This document shows, one piece after another, positions 34,739-43,494 of a DNA stretch of 64,000 nt. The stretch covers positions 4,340,001 to 4,404,000 of the forward strand of contig OZ244956.1 of assembly GCA_965222505.1 (NCBI GenBank). Direction: 5' to 3'. The DNA is from G965222505 sp965222505. GTDB lineage: Bacteria > Bacteroidota > Rhodothermia > Rhodothermales > DATKEJ01. The notes below the pieces were generated by a model, which did no database searches, was not told the origin of the DNA, and was given only the letters and a program-made list of their open reading frames with translations. The position numbers and the translations under genes were made by a program. The first letter of the stretch is position 1. Each line of letters starts with the position of its first letter.

Positions 34739-36200
34739 CGGCTTCTTCTTCTTCGGGTTCGAGCTTTTTGATGGTGAATCCGGTAAAGCCGTAGACGGCC
34801 GAGATCACGGGGTTCATCAGGTTGAAGAAGCAGAACGGCAGGTATGCGGCTGTTGCCACGCCCAGCGTCTGGGCCATGAAGGCCCCGCAGGTGTTCCAGG
34901 GGACCAGCGGTGAGGTCAGGGTGCCAGCATCTTCGAGCGCCCGCGAAAGGTTTTCTGGAGCCAGTTCACGCCGTTCGTACTCAGCCCTGAACATCCGGCC
35001 CGGTACCACAATCGCGATGTATTGATCGGAGGCAACGATGTTCATGCTCAGGCTGGTACTCAGCGTGGCCAGGATCAGCGAGCCGGTGCTCTGGGCGAAG
35101 CTCAGGATTTTATCGGCAATGACCTGAAGCATTTTGGTGGTTTCCAGGGCAGCTCCGAGCATCATGGCGGAGATGATCAACCAGACTGTGTTCAACATGC
35201 TGGCCATGCCCCCCCGCGAGAGGAGTTCGTCAAGCTGGGCATTGCCGGTGGTGGATTGGTATTCGCCAAACAGGGCCATCCAGAACCCTTTCATGAGGGC
35301 CACAAAGCGAGGAACATCCGGTGCATCGGCAAACTTCAGGACGGCTTCTTGCTGGAAGATGACGGCGAAGAGGCCGCCCACTAACGCTCCGATAATGAGG
35401 GCGGGGAAGGCTGCCATTTTTCGGATGACCAGTGCAATGACCAGCGCCGGAGGGAGCAGCAAGTACCAGCCAATGTTGAAATTGGCCTTGAGTGCCGCCA
35501 GGATGGTTTCCAGGTTACCACCGGTGCTGCTGGTATCGAGGTTCAGGCCGATGATGAAGAACAAAATCAGGGCAATCGTGAGGCTGGGAATGGTGGTCCA
35601 GAGCATGTGCCGGATGTGCGTGAACAGGTCGGTTCCTGCCATGGCCGGGGCCAGGTTCGTGGTATCCGAAAGGGGCGAGAGTTTATCGCCGAAGTAGGAG
35701 CCGGAGATGATGGCTCCCGCCGTCATGCCCAGGGAGATATCCAGCGCGGCGGCAATGCCCACCAAGGCAATACCGATGGTGCTGACCGTCGTCCACGAAC
35801 TCCCGGTAGCCAGGGCCACAATGGCGCAGATCACAACGGAGGCGGCCAGAAAGATGGACGGGTGCAGCACCTGCAGGCCGTAGTAGATCATGGTCGGTAC
35901 AATGCCCGCCAGAATCCACGTTCCGATGAGGGAGCCGACGACCAGCAGGATCATGATGGCGCCCATCGCGAGCGAGATGCCCTTGACCATGCCCTTCTCC
36001 ATCTCTTTCCAGGTGTAGCCCAGGTTACGCCCCAGCAGGGCCGCCACACAGGCCGTCAGGATGAGGGCAATCTGGTTGGGGCCGTAGGATGAGTCGCTCC
36101 CGAATAAATACACGGAAGCCGACAGTAACCCGATCAGGATCAGGACGGGAATCATTGCTTGCCCAAAAGTGGGCAATTTCTTTTCTGCAATGTCAGACAT
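34728..36200 (-). CDS. nhaC: NhaC-type Na+/H+ antiporter
   Basis: About 490 residues with 12 or so hydrophobic segments. The family signature GSYFGDKLSPLSDTTNLAPAM lies about a third of the way in, with a matching GSSWTTVSTIGIALVGIA. The role is exchange of cytoplasmic sodium for protons. The frame is open to 36227; ATG 36200 (MSDIAEKK) is preferred because 36227 overlaps the DUF72 gene. The C-terminal tail is acidic (LEPEEEEAVAA). It is coupled to menA. Confidence 0.88.
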   Translation of the reverse strand: MSDIAEKKLPTFGQAMIPVLILIGLLSASVYLFGSDSSYGPNQIALILTACVAALLGRNLGYTWKEMEKGMVKGISLAMGAIMILLVVGSLIGTWILAGIVPTMIYYGLQVLHPSIFLAASVVICAIVALATGSSWTTVSTIGIALVGIAAALDISLGMTAGAIISGSYFGDKLSPLSDTTNLAPAMAGTDLFTHIRHMLWTTIPSLTIALILFFIIGLNLDTSSTGGNLETILAALKANFNIGWYLLLPPALVIALVIRKMAAFPALIIGALVGGLFAVIFQQEAVLKFADAPDVPRFVALMKGFWMALFGEYQSTTGNAQLDELLSRGGMASMLNTVWLIISAMMLGAALETTKMLQVIADKILSFAQSTGSLILATLSTSLSMNIVASDQYIAIVVPGRMFRAEYERRELAPENLSRALEDAGTLTSPLVPWNTCGAFMAQTLGVATAAYLPFCFFNLMNPVISAVYGFTGFTIKKLEPEEEEAVAA

Positions 36201-36223
36201 AAGCGCTTTTGGGGTTGGATGGC

Positions 36224-37279
36224 TCACACGCCTTTGCGGTCGGCAAAATCGAGGAAGCGGTGGCTCAGGGCCTGGACCAGGGCCGGTGAGTTACCGAAGG
36301 CTCGGTTGTTGGCAATAATGTTCAGGGTAATGCCCTGGGCCAGGGCTTGATACGCCAGCGCGGTGGTTTCGTTGACCATGGCTTTGGCCTGGTCGGTTTC
36401 GGCCAGTTCAGGGACGGGGCGCTCAAAGGGGTAAGCGGCGGCATAGGCTTTGGCGTACGGCATGTTGCGCGGGGTCAGCAGCCGGATGATGGCATTGCCA
36501 TCGCTGGCGGTAAAGCGTCCGCCGGTCCGGTCCCATTGGTCCTTGATGCTCGGCAACCAGGTCCAGTGGCTGAACACAAAGCCAAGGCCGTTGGATTCCA
36601 GCCATGCAAAATAGGGGGGGGCCAGCAGGTGGGCCGAGCGTAGTTCCAGATGGGGTTGTACATCCCGCGGTAATTGCCGGAAAAATGCATCGAGTTCAGC
36701 AATGTTTTCCTCGGGGTTTACGCTATCGGCTTGCCGCTGGTATTCCTGTTCGAAGAGGATGCCCTTGATCTGTTCGCCGAGCAGGGCAATGGCCGGGTCG
36801 TGGAAACATCGGGTGTAGCGCTCGGCATCCAGGAAGTTCGGGTTCTCCTCGTGACTGACCTGGCCTTTGGTGCTTCGCCGCAGGGTGCGGGCAAAGAACA
36901 TTTGCGGGGCTTTCAGGATGAACATGGCCTCTTCCGGTGCATGGTTGGCATACTGTTCGAGGACGAAATAGTTGTTGGTCGGGTTGCCGTCGTTGTCCAG
37001 CAGAGGACGGTAAAACGTAAAGTCGAGTTCGAGCACCGAGAAGTGTTGGAAGTAATCGGCAACGGAGGCGATGGGCAGGGTCCGTTCCTCAAACGATTCG
37101 CCGCCGAGTTTGCGCTTGCGGGTCTGGATTTGTTCCGTGTAGCTGGGGGGATAAATCTGTCCGATCCATCCGGCATACCGGTCGCTGGCGGTGCCGTAGC
37201 AGACTTGCGGGTGCAGGTGCCGGAAGTCGTATGCATCGGCCTGTTGCCGACGCACGGATACGGGAGGTGGAAGCATCAA
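36224..37279 (-). CDS. DUF72 family TIM-barrel protein
   Basis: A 351-residue protein with the DUF72 pattern: CYGTASDRYAGWIGQIYP, VADYFQHFSVLELDFTFYRPL, IKGILFEQEY and HLELRSAHLLAPPYFAWLE. The core is longer than that of many DUF72 proteins and ends with a helical NIIANNRAFGNSPALV segment. The biochemical function of the family is not known. It is transcribed leftward toward nhaC with only a few bases between. Confidence 0.85.
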   Translation of the reverse strand: MMLPPPVSVRRQQADAYDFRHLHPQVCYGTASDRYAGWIGQIYPPSYTEQIQTRKRKLGGESFEERTLPIASVADYFQHFSVLELDFTFYRPLLDNDGNPTNNYFVLEQYANHAPEEAMFILKAPQMFFARTLRRSTKGQVSHEENPNFLDAERYTRCFHDPAIALLGEQIKGILFEQEYQRQADSVNPEENIAELDAFFRQLPRDVQPHLELRSAHLLAPPYFAWLESNGLGFVFSHWTWLPSIKDQWDRTGGRFTASDGNAIIRLLTPRNMPYAKAYAAAYPFERPVPELAETDQAKAMVNETTALAYQALAQGITLNIIANNRAFGNSPALVQALSHRFLDFADRKGV

Positions 37280-37363
37280 GGTAATGATGACGGTTGGGTT
37301 GGATCGATACCCCGTTGAAGGAGGGTAGTTGGTCCAGGTAATAACAATCGTATAAGTGTTGAG

Positions 37364-37384
37364 GGGCGATCACAAGGATCGCCC
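37364..37384. repeat. Short palindrome, ACAAG loop
   Basis: GGGCGATC (37364-37371), ACAAG, GATCGCCC (37377-37384). An 8-bp perfect stem. One of four palindromes with variable stems and the same loop type. Confidence 0.7.
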
Positions 37385-37435
37385 GGACAGTCTGTAATTG
37401 TTTACTGCAACGGTTTAGACGACCTCATCCCGGTG

Positions 37436-37456
37436 GGGCCGGCCTCGTGCCGGCCC
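37436..37456. repeat. Short palindrome, CTCGT loop
   Basis: GGGCCGGC (37436-37443), CTCGT, GCCGGCCC (37449-37456). An 8-bp perfect stem, same loop class (ACGAG on the other strand). It lies between DUF72 and nupC; the rest of that gap shows no gene. Confidence 0.7.
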
Positions 37457-37546
37457 TTCAACGCCGAGGCGATTTCATCCCTGATGGATGTCGTCCCTAT
37501 CCAACCTGCGGTCGGCATAGGCCGACGATGCGATCCAACGACACGA

Positions 37547-38866
37547 TTACCCCACGAGCACCCCGGCAATCGTGGCCGTCATCCAGGAAGCCAGGGCCCC
37601 GCCGATGACGGCGCGGACGGCGAGGGAGGCGATGTCGCTCCGTCGGCTGGGGGCAATCCCGCCAATGCCGCCGATCTGGATGGCGATGGAGCCGAAGTTG
37701 GCAAAACCGCAAAGGGCATAGGTTCCCATCAAGACAGACCGCTCCGAAAGCACGCCTTGTAACTCACTCAGGGATAAATAGGCTACAAATTCCGTCACGA
37801 CTACCTTTTCACCCATCAACCGGCCAAATTGCAAAATATCGGCACTTTCCACGCCCATGACCCAGGCCAGGGGTGCAAACACAAACCCGAGGATGGATTC
37901 TAGGGAGAGGCCCTGGAATTGACCGCCTGAGACCGAGGCCACTACGCTGTTGAGGTCATAGAGTTTGGTGCCGTAGACCGTTGGGCCGCCGATCCAGCCG
38001 AGGATGGCGTTGATCATGGCGATCAAGGCCAGGAAGGCCAGCAGCATGGCTCCCACGTTGGCGGCCAGTTTCAGGCCGTCGGCGGCACCAGCGGCGGTGG
38101 CTTCCAGGACGTTGGCATTGGATTCCTCGTTGTGCATCTCGAAGGTGCCCACCGTTTCTGGGGTCGTGGTTTCGGGCACAATGATCTTGGCCATCACAAT
38201 GGCGGCCGGGGCACTCATCATGGACGCCGAAAGCAAGTGTGCAGCAAACAAGGCTTGTTGCGCCTCGGACTCCCCCCCAAGCATACCGATGTAGGCGGCC
38301 AGGACCCCCCCGGCAATGGTTGCCATCCCGCCGGTCATAAGGGTCATCATTTCACTTTTGGTCATCTTCTCAATGAAGGGGCGCACCACAAGCGGGGCTT
38401 CGGTCTGCCCGATAAACACGTTGGCGGCTGCCGACAATGACTCTGCACCGGACAGGTTCATCGTCTTCGCCATAAACTTGCCCATGGCTCGCACCACCGG
38501 CTGAATCAGACCCAGGTGGTAGAGCATCCCCATGAAGGCGGCAAAGAAGATGATGGTCGGCAGGACCCGAAACGCAAAATTCAACAGGGGCGGGTCGACT
38601 TCCCCGGAGACAAAGGAGCGGAAGATGAAATCCCCCCCCTGGTCTGTAAAGGCTAGGAGTTTGGCAAATCCGGAGCCGATCAACTCAAAAAATGCATAGC
38701 CCGGCCCGGTTTTGAGGATGAGCAGGGCGAAAATCAATTGCAATCCCACCCCAATACCGACCAGCCGCCAATTGATGGCCTTGCGATTCGTAGAAAACAA
38801 GTACGCAATGCCGATTAGCACCGTCAGGCCGATCACGCCGCGCAGTAATAAAAGGGGGAGAGACAT
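37547..38866 (-). CDS. nupC: NupC-type concentrative nucleoside transporter
   Basis: A 439-residue membrane protein with the CNT pattern: FFAAFMGMLYHLGLIQPVVR, GAESLSAAANVFIGQTEAPL, MTGGMATIAGGVLAAY, ASMMSAPAAIVMAKI and the C-terminal LCGFANFGSIAIQIGG. It imports nucleosides with sodium or protons. It stands alone with 267 bp of repeat-bearing intergenic sequence downstream, and the start is ATG 38866. The nearby nhaC could supply the sodium gradient, but this is not direct evidence. Confidence 0.92.
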   Translation of the reverse strand: MSLPLLLLRGVIGLTVLIGIAYLFSTNRKAINWRLVGIGVGLQLIFALLILKTGPGYAFFELIGSGFAKLLAFTDQGGDFIFRSFVSGEVDPPLLNFAFRVLPTIIFFAAFMGMLYHLGLIQPVVRAMGKFMAKTMNLSGAESLSAAANVFIGQTEAPLVVRPFIEKMTKSEMMTLMTGGMATIAGGVLAAYIGMLGGESEAQQALFAAHLLSASMMSAPAAIVMAKIIVPETTTPETVGTFEMHNEESNANVLEATAAGAADGLKLAANVGAMLLAFLALIAMINAILGWIGGPTVYGTKLYDLNSVVASVSGGQFQGLSLESILGFVFAPLAWVMGVESADILQFGRLMGEKVVVTEFVAYLSLSELQGVLSERSVLMGTYALCGFANFGSIAIQIGGIGGIAPSRRSDIASLAVRAVIGGALASWMTATIAGVLVG

Positions 38867-39110
38867 AAAGGGATGGAGGTCGGATTGAATGCGGATAGGG
38901 ACCGCCCAAAGCTAAGGCACAGCCGGGCATTTCAAAAGGGTTTCGCCATTTTGATCCAAAACGGAGGTGCAAAGTCGGGGACGCGGCTGTATCTTCCTTC
39001 CATCCGGGCCACCCAGCGCACCGTATTCCCGAGGCGACCGGTACGACATCACCGGATCATGTTCCCTTTGCTTTTGGTTGGATCTTTCCAATCGGAGCAC
39101 GACGGGGCAC

Positions 39111-39130
39111 GGTCCGGTCGAGACCGGACC
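39111..39130. repeat. Short palindrome GGTCCGGTC-GA-GACCGGACC just ahead of pcrA
   Basis: A perfect 9-bp inverted repeat with a 2-base centre, ending 20 bp before the pcrA start. It is GC-rich and could form a leader hairpin close to the ribosome site. The 284-bp gap holds nothing else. Confidence 0.65.
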
Positions 39131-39150
39131 CTACAATTTGCAACCCCTTT

Positions 39151-41454
39151 ATGCGCCGTATCACATTACACCCTGACGACAACCCTCCCGTATCTACCTC
39201 CAATATTCTCGATGGGCTGAACCCGTCCCAACAAGAAGCGGCCCGTGCCATTGACGGTCCGGTGATGATTATCGCCGGGGCTGGATCGGGCAAAACCCGT
39301 ACCCTCACGTATCGCATTGCACACCTGCTGGCCATCGGCAAGGCCCGGCCGTGGCAGATTCTGGCGCTGACCTTCACCAACAAGGCCGCCCGGGAAATGC
39401 GGGGGCGTATCCTGAAACTCGTCGGCGAGGAAGCGGCGAAAGGGCTTTGGATGGGTACCTTCCACTCCATCTTCGCCCGCATCCTCCGACGCGAGTGCGA
39501 AACCCTGGGGTATACGTCCGATTTTTCCATCTACGATTCAGAAGACTCCGAACGGGTCATTCGGGGCCTGATGCACCAGCACCATATCGACCCCAAACAG
39601 TTCAGCCCCCGCAGCGTCCGCGCCCGAATTTCGGGTGCCAAAAACCAGATGGTTTCCCCCGGCGAGTACAGTCGGCTGGTCAACACCGTGGCCGATGAAA
39701 AAGCGGCCCTCCTGTATCAACCCTATCAACAGGTCCTGCGGCAATCCAACGCCATGGACTTTGACGATTTGCTCATCAACCCGATTCGCCTCTTCGAAAA
39801 GGATGCCGAAGCACTGGCCCGCTATCAGGAGCGCTGGCAGTATCTCCACATCGACGAGTATCAGGATACCAATGTGGCGCAGTACACCATCACCAAGATG
39901 CTGGCGGCCAAGCACAAAAACATTTGTGTGGTGGGGGATGATGCCCAGTCCATTTATGCCTTCCGCGGGGCCGACATCCGTAACATCCTGGATTTCCAGC
40001 GAGATTATGCGGCGGCCACTGTCGTTCGGCTGGAACAGAACTATCGTTCCACGCAACGCATCCTGAACCTGGCCGATTCGGTTATTAAGCACAACAAGGA
40101 TCAGCTTGAAAAAACCCTCTGGACGGACAATCCCGAGGGCGATTTTATCCAACTTTTCGAGGCCATCTCGGAAAAAGACGAAGCCCAAAAGGTGGAGCGA
40201 ACCGTCCGCGACCTGCACCTTCGGTTCGGCTATCCCTACGGGGCCTTTGCCGTGCTGTACCGGACCAACGCCCAGAGCCGGTCGCTGGAAGATGCCCTGC
40301 GCCGGGCCGGGATTCCGTATCAGATTGTTGGGGGCATCAATTTCTACTCCCGCCGGGAAATCAAGGACGCCCTGGCCTACCTCCGGCTGCTGGTGAATCC
40401 GAGTGACGACGAGAGCCTGCGCCGGATCATCAACAACCCGACCCGTGGGATTGGCAGCAAGACCATCGAAATCCTGCGCCAGTATGCACAGGCCCACGGG
40501 TATTCGCTATGGCAGGCCATTGAGCACCTTGAAGATGTGGGGTTACCCAACCGCGCCCGTTCAGCGGTGGAGAAGTTTCAATTCCTGATTGCCAAGTATG
40601 CAGCCAAGCTAGAGACCCTGCCGCCCGATGAACTGGCAAAGGCGCTGATCCAGGAAACCGGGATGCTGGTCAAGCTCCGCGAGGAAAATACCGTCGAAAG
40701 CCTGGCCCGGTGGGAAAACGTGCAAGAACTCCTGAGTGCCATCGCAGAGTATCACACGGACAACGAGGACGGAACCCTGAGCACCTTCCTGCAGGAAGTC
40801 ACCCTCGTCACGGATGCCGATACGGCCAAAGACGATGAAAGCCGGGTGCGCCTCATGACGCTTCATGCCTCCAAGGGGTTGGAATTTCCGGTGGTCTACA
40901 TCACGGGCCTCGAAGAAGGACTGTTCCCGTTGGCGGCTGCGGCACAGGACCCCAAGGAATTGGAAGAAGAACGGCGGCTGTTGTACGTCGGCATCACGCG
41001 GGCCGAGGAACGGTTGTTCCTGAGCCATGCCCGAAGCCGCTTTCGGTATGGGCAGCAGCAGCCGTGCGTGCCCAGCCGGTTCCTCTCGGAAATGGACCTG
41101 ACGCAACTGCGTACCGAAAGCGGTCGTAACGTACAGGATCGCCGCCCTAGCCGTGATGCCTGGAAACAGGGCGGGTTCGGTAATAATGCCGGGCGCAATC
41201 CACATTACTGGCGTAATAAATCCACCCGGCGGGAACCCAAACCCCAGGCCGATGAGGGCCGCCGTGTGATTTATGACGAAGGCGAGGGGGGAAATATTGT
41301 GCCGGGTGTTCGTGTGGAACACCATCAATTTGGGCAGGGCAAGGTGCTGTCCGTAGAAGGTCGGGGTGATCGTGCCCGGGCGACGGTGTTTTTCAAGGAC
41401 GTCGGCCAGAAAAAACTGGTGTTGAAGTTTGCCCGCCTCCGCCGGATTGGGTGA
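39151..41454 (+). CDS. pcrA: UvrD/PcrA-type DNA helicase
   Basis: A superfamily 1A 3'-5' helicase of 767 residues. Motifs visible: LNPSQQEAARA, Walker A GAGSGKT (43-49), LTFTNKAAREM, HIDEYQDTN, GDDAQSIYAFRGAD, LEQNYRS, LMTLHASKGLEFPVV, LYVGITRAEERLFLSHA. A tandem-repeat-poor C-terminus ends in a Tudor-like segment (GVRVEHHQFGQGKVLSVEGRG) as in PcrA. It acts in DNA repair and displaces protein from DNA. A palindrome lies directly ahead of the start. Confidence 0.95.
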   Translation: MRRITLHPDDNPPVSTSNILDGLNPSQQEAARAIDGPVMIIAGAGSGKTRTLTYRIAHLLAIGKARPWQILALTFTNKAAREMRGRILKLVGEEAAKGLWMGTFHSIFARILRRECETLGYTSDFSIYDSEDSERVIRGLMHQHHIDPKQFSPRSVRARISGAKNQMVSPGEYSRLVNTVADEKAALLYQPYQQVLRQSNAMDFDDLLINPIRLFEKDAEALARYQERWQYLHIDEYQDTNVAQYTITKMLAAKHKNICVVGDDAQSIYAFRGADIRNILDFQRDYAAATVVRLEQNYRSTQRILNLADSVIKHNKDQLEKTLWTDNPEGDFIQLFEAISEKDEAQKVERTVRDLHLRFGYPYGAFAVLYRTNAQSRSLEDALRRAGIPYQIVGGINFYSRREIKDALAYLRLLVNPSDDESLRRIINNPTRGIGSKTIEILRQYAQAHGYSLWQAIEHLEDVGLPNRARSAVEKFQFLIAKYAAKLETLPPDELAKALIQETGMLVKLREENTVESLARWENVQELLSAIAEYHTDNEDGTLSTFLQEVTLVTDADTAKDDESRVRLMTLHASKGLEFPVVYITGLEEGLFPLAAAAQDPKELEEERRLLYVGITRAEERLFLSHARSRFRYGQQQPCVPSRFLSEMDLTQLRTESGRNVQDRRPSRDAWKQGGFGNNAGRNPHYWRNKSTRREPKPQADEGRRVIYDEGEGGNIVPGVRVEHHQFGQGKVLSVEGRGDRARATVFFKDVGQKKLVLKFARLRRIG

Positions 41455-41531
41455 TGCATCGTATCGTTGGCCCTGGCCGACCGCACGATGAATGATGGTT
41501 GCCTTCATCATGGTCGAGTTTCGGCGTTAAA

Positions 41532-41609
41532 GGGCCGGCACAAGTCCGGCCCGTCCGATTGCCTTCGTCAAAAAGGGCGCATTTGGCGGGGCGACCCTCG
41601 TGGTCGCCC
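41532..41609. repeat. Two short palindromes after pcrA
   Basis: GGGCCGGC-ACAAG-TCCGGCCC (41532-41552, one closing mismatch) and GGGCGACC-CTCGT-GGTCGCCC (41589-41609, perfect). Both share the ACRAG/CTYGT loop of the palindromes at 37.4 kb. The rest of the 270-bp gap shows no gene. Confidence 0.7.
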
Positions 41610-41724
41610 TTCGATATAAAATTGATTGCCGGTGCTCGGGCTTTTTTCGATCCTTAAAATTGGGAATCGCCCAAAGTCGTCCCCAACATTCGCGTTTTTG
41701 TATTGATGTAACCAAAGATTATCC

Positions 41725-42765
41725 ATGCGCTGTATTGGAATATTTACGGCCCTTATTCTCTTCGCTGGGTGTGAGGGCGACAGCCGAGAAAAACTGGTGG
41801 TCTACACTCCTCACGGCAAGGAGCTCCTGACGGCTTATGAAACCGCCTTCGAGGTTGCCAACCCCGAGGTGGATGTTCAATGGCTGGACATGGGTGCGCA
41901 GCAGGTCTACGACCGCGTCCGCACCGAGGCCGTGCGGCCCCAGGCCAGCCTGTGGTGGGGCGGGCCGAATGTGGATTTCGACAAGGCAGCCCGTGAAGGG
42001 TTGCTCGAATCCTATGAGCCATCGTGGAGTGGGGCGATTGATGCCGCCTATCACCACCCCGAACATTTCTGGTACGGCACCTACCTGACCCCGGAAGTGA
42101 TTCTGTACAACAACCGGCTCCTGAAACCAGAGGAAGCACCACAGGACTGGGATGATTTTCTGGAGCCGAAATGGCAGGGCGAACTGCTGATCCGCTACCC
42201 CCTGGCTTCCGGGACCATGCGAACCATCTGGGGGGCCATGATCCTGCGCCAGCCGACGGTTGAGGAGGGCTATGCCTGGCTTGCCCGTTTGGATGCCCAA
42301 ACCAAAACCTACACCGCTGACCCCACGCAACTCTACCTCAAGGTGGCCCGTGAGGAAGGCAGCGTCACGCTCTGGAATATGCCGGATACTGAAATTCAGG
42401 CCAAGGAAAACGGCTATCCGTTCGGCTACATCATCCCTGCCGAAGGCACGCCCGTTCTGACCGAAGGGATTGCCCTCGTCAAAGGCGGCCCAAACCTGGA
42501 TCGCGCTCGTGAATTTTACGAGTTTGTCACTTCTCGGGAGGCCCTGATTGCTCAGGCGGAGGACAATCACCGCATTCCGGCCCGGAACGACATTGGCCCG
42601 GAAGAACTCCCGGCCTGGATCACCAGCGTTGAGATCAAGCCGATGGACCTCAACTGGCAGCGCCTCGCCGATGAAGGGCCGGCCTGGATGCAATACTGGG
42701 ACGAAAACATCAAAGGCCGCGGGGCCGAGTATCTACAGGAAAAAGGGATGTCACCGATGCCCTAA
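41725..42765 (+). CDS. Substrate-binding lipoprotein (iron/phosphonate type)
   Basis: A 346-residue extracellular solute-binding protein. The signal ends in a lipobox (LILFAGC), so it is tethered to a membrane. The core has LVVYTPHGKELLTAYETAF, ASLWWGGPNVDFDKAAREG, a FGYIIPAEGTPVL hinge and an IALVKGGPN region, resembling Fe3+-binding FutA/FbpA-type proteins. No permease or ATPase gene is nearby, so it is an orphan or a signal input. The ligand is unknown. It converges with thiE with a 4-bp overlap. Confidence 0.85.
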   Translation: MRCIGIFTALILFAGCEGDSREKLVVYTPHGKELLTAYETAFEVANPEVDVQWLDMGAQQVYDRVRTEAVRPQASLWWGGPNVDFDKAAREGLLESYEPSWSGAIDAAYHHPEHFWYGTYLTPEVILYNNRLLKPEEAPQDWDDFLEPKWQGELLIRYPLASGTMRTIWGAMILRQPTVEEGYAWLARLDAQTKTYTADPTQLYLKVAREEGSVTLWNMPDTEIQAKENGYPFGYIIPAEGTPVLTEGIALVKGGPNLDRAREFYEFVTSREALIAQAEDNHRIPARNDIGPEELPAWITSVEIKPMDLNWQRLADEGPAWMQYWDENIKGRGAEYLQEKGMSPMP

Positions 42766-43445
42766 CGCGTGCCCTTGATCACCCACTGAACATCGGCATA
42801 TTGGCCTGCCATCTGAAAGGCCTGTTGCAAGGAACGCGTCGCAATCACAGGGTCCCGAGCACAACTCACCGCCGTCATTACAGCCACGCCATACGCGCCT
42901 GCGGCCAATACCGCCGGTATCCGGTCTGCCGTAATTCCTGCAATCCCGATGACCGGAATGGTAACCGCTTGACACACCTCGGTAAGCCCGTCCAATCCTT
43001 TGACTGAAGCCGGGTTGTCCTTGGACTGCGTCGGATACACCGGGCCGAAGCCGAGGTAATCGGCCCCGGCATCTTCCGCGGCGTGGGCCTGCCCAACGTT
43101 GGTCACGGTTGCACCGATGATGAAGCCATTGGGGGTGATGGATCGGGCTTGGTCGATGGGAAAATCTTCTTGCCCAAGATGTACACCCGCTGCACCGACG
43201 GCCAATGCCAGATCGATGTAGTCATCCACAATCAAGGGCACGCCCGCAGCGTGGCAGGCCTCGGCTACGGCCTGGGCTTCGTGGAGTCTGTTGCGAAGGG
43301 TTCCGTGTTTCTGTCGAAACTGGATGGTATCGGCCCCCCCGATGATGGCCTGCCGGGCCAGCTCGGCCTGGGCGTACCGTTGCTGAAAATGAAAATCGGT
43401 CAGCACGTGCAGCCGGCCGATCCGGGTTTTGCTTTCGTTCTGCAT
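42762..43445 (-). CDS. thiE: Thiamine phosphate synthase
   Basis: This enzyme joins hydroxymethylpyrimidine pyrophosphate and thiazole phosphate. Motifs: IQFRQKH, VDDYIDLALAVGAAGVHLGQEDFP, GATVTNVGQAHAAEDAGADYLGFGPVYPTQSK, PVIGIAGITADRIPAVLAAGAYGVAVM. Residues from M71 of the long open frame are kept; this start (43445) gives 227 residues, normal for ThiE, while the longer frame back to 43655 has no support. It shares a divergent 49-bp gap with the asparaginase gene. No TPP riboswitch was recognised. Confidence 0.92.
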   Translation of the reverse strand: MQNESKTRIGRLHVLTDFHFQQRYAQAELARQAIIGGADTIQFRQKHGTLRNRLHEAQAVAEACHAAGVPLIVDDYIDLALAVGAAGVHLGQEDFPIDQARSITPNGFIIGATVTNVGQAHAAEDAGADYLGFGPVYPTQSKDNPASVKGLDGLTEVCQAVTIPVIGIAGITADRIPAVLAAGAYGVAVMTAVSCARDPVIATRSLQQAFQMAGQYADVQWVIKGTR

Positions 43446-43494
43446 GTCACGTACTTTTGAAAAGGCTTTTTCTCTACACCACAACCTGTCTGCC

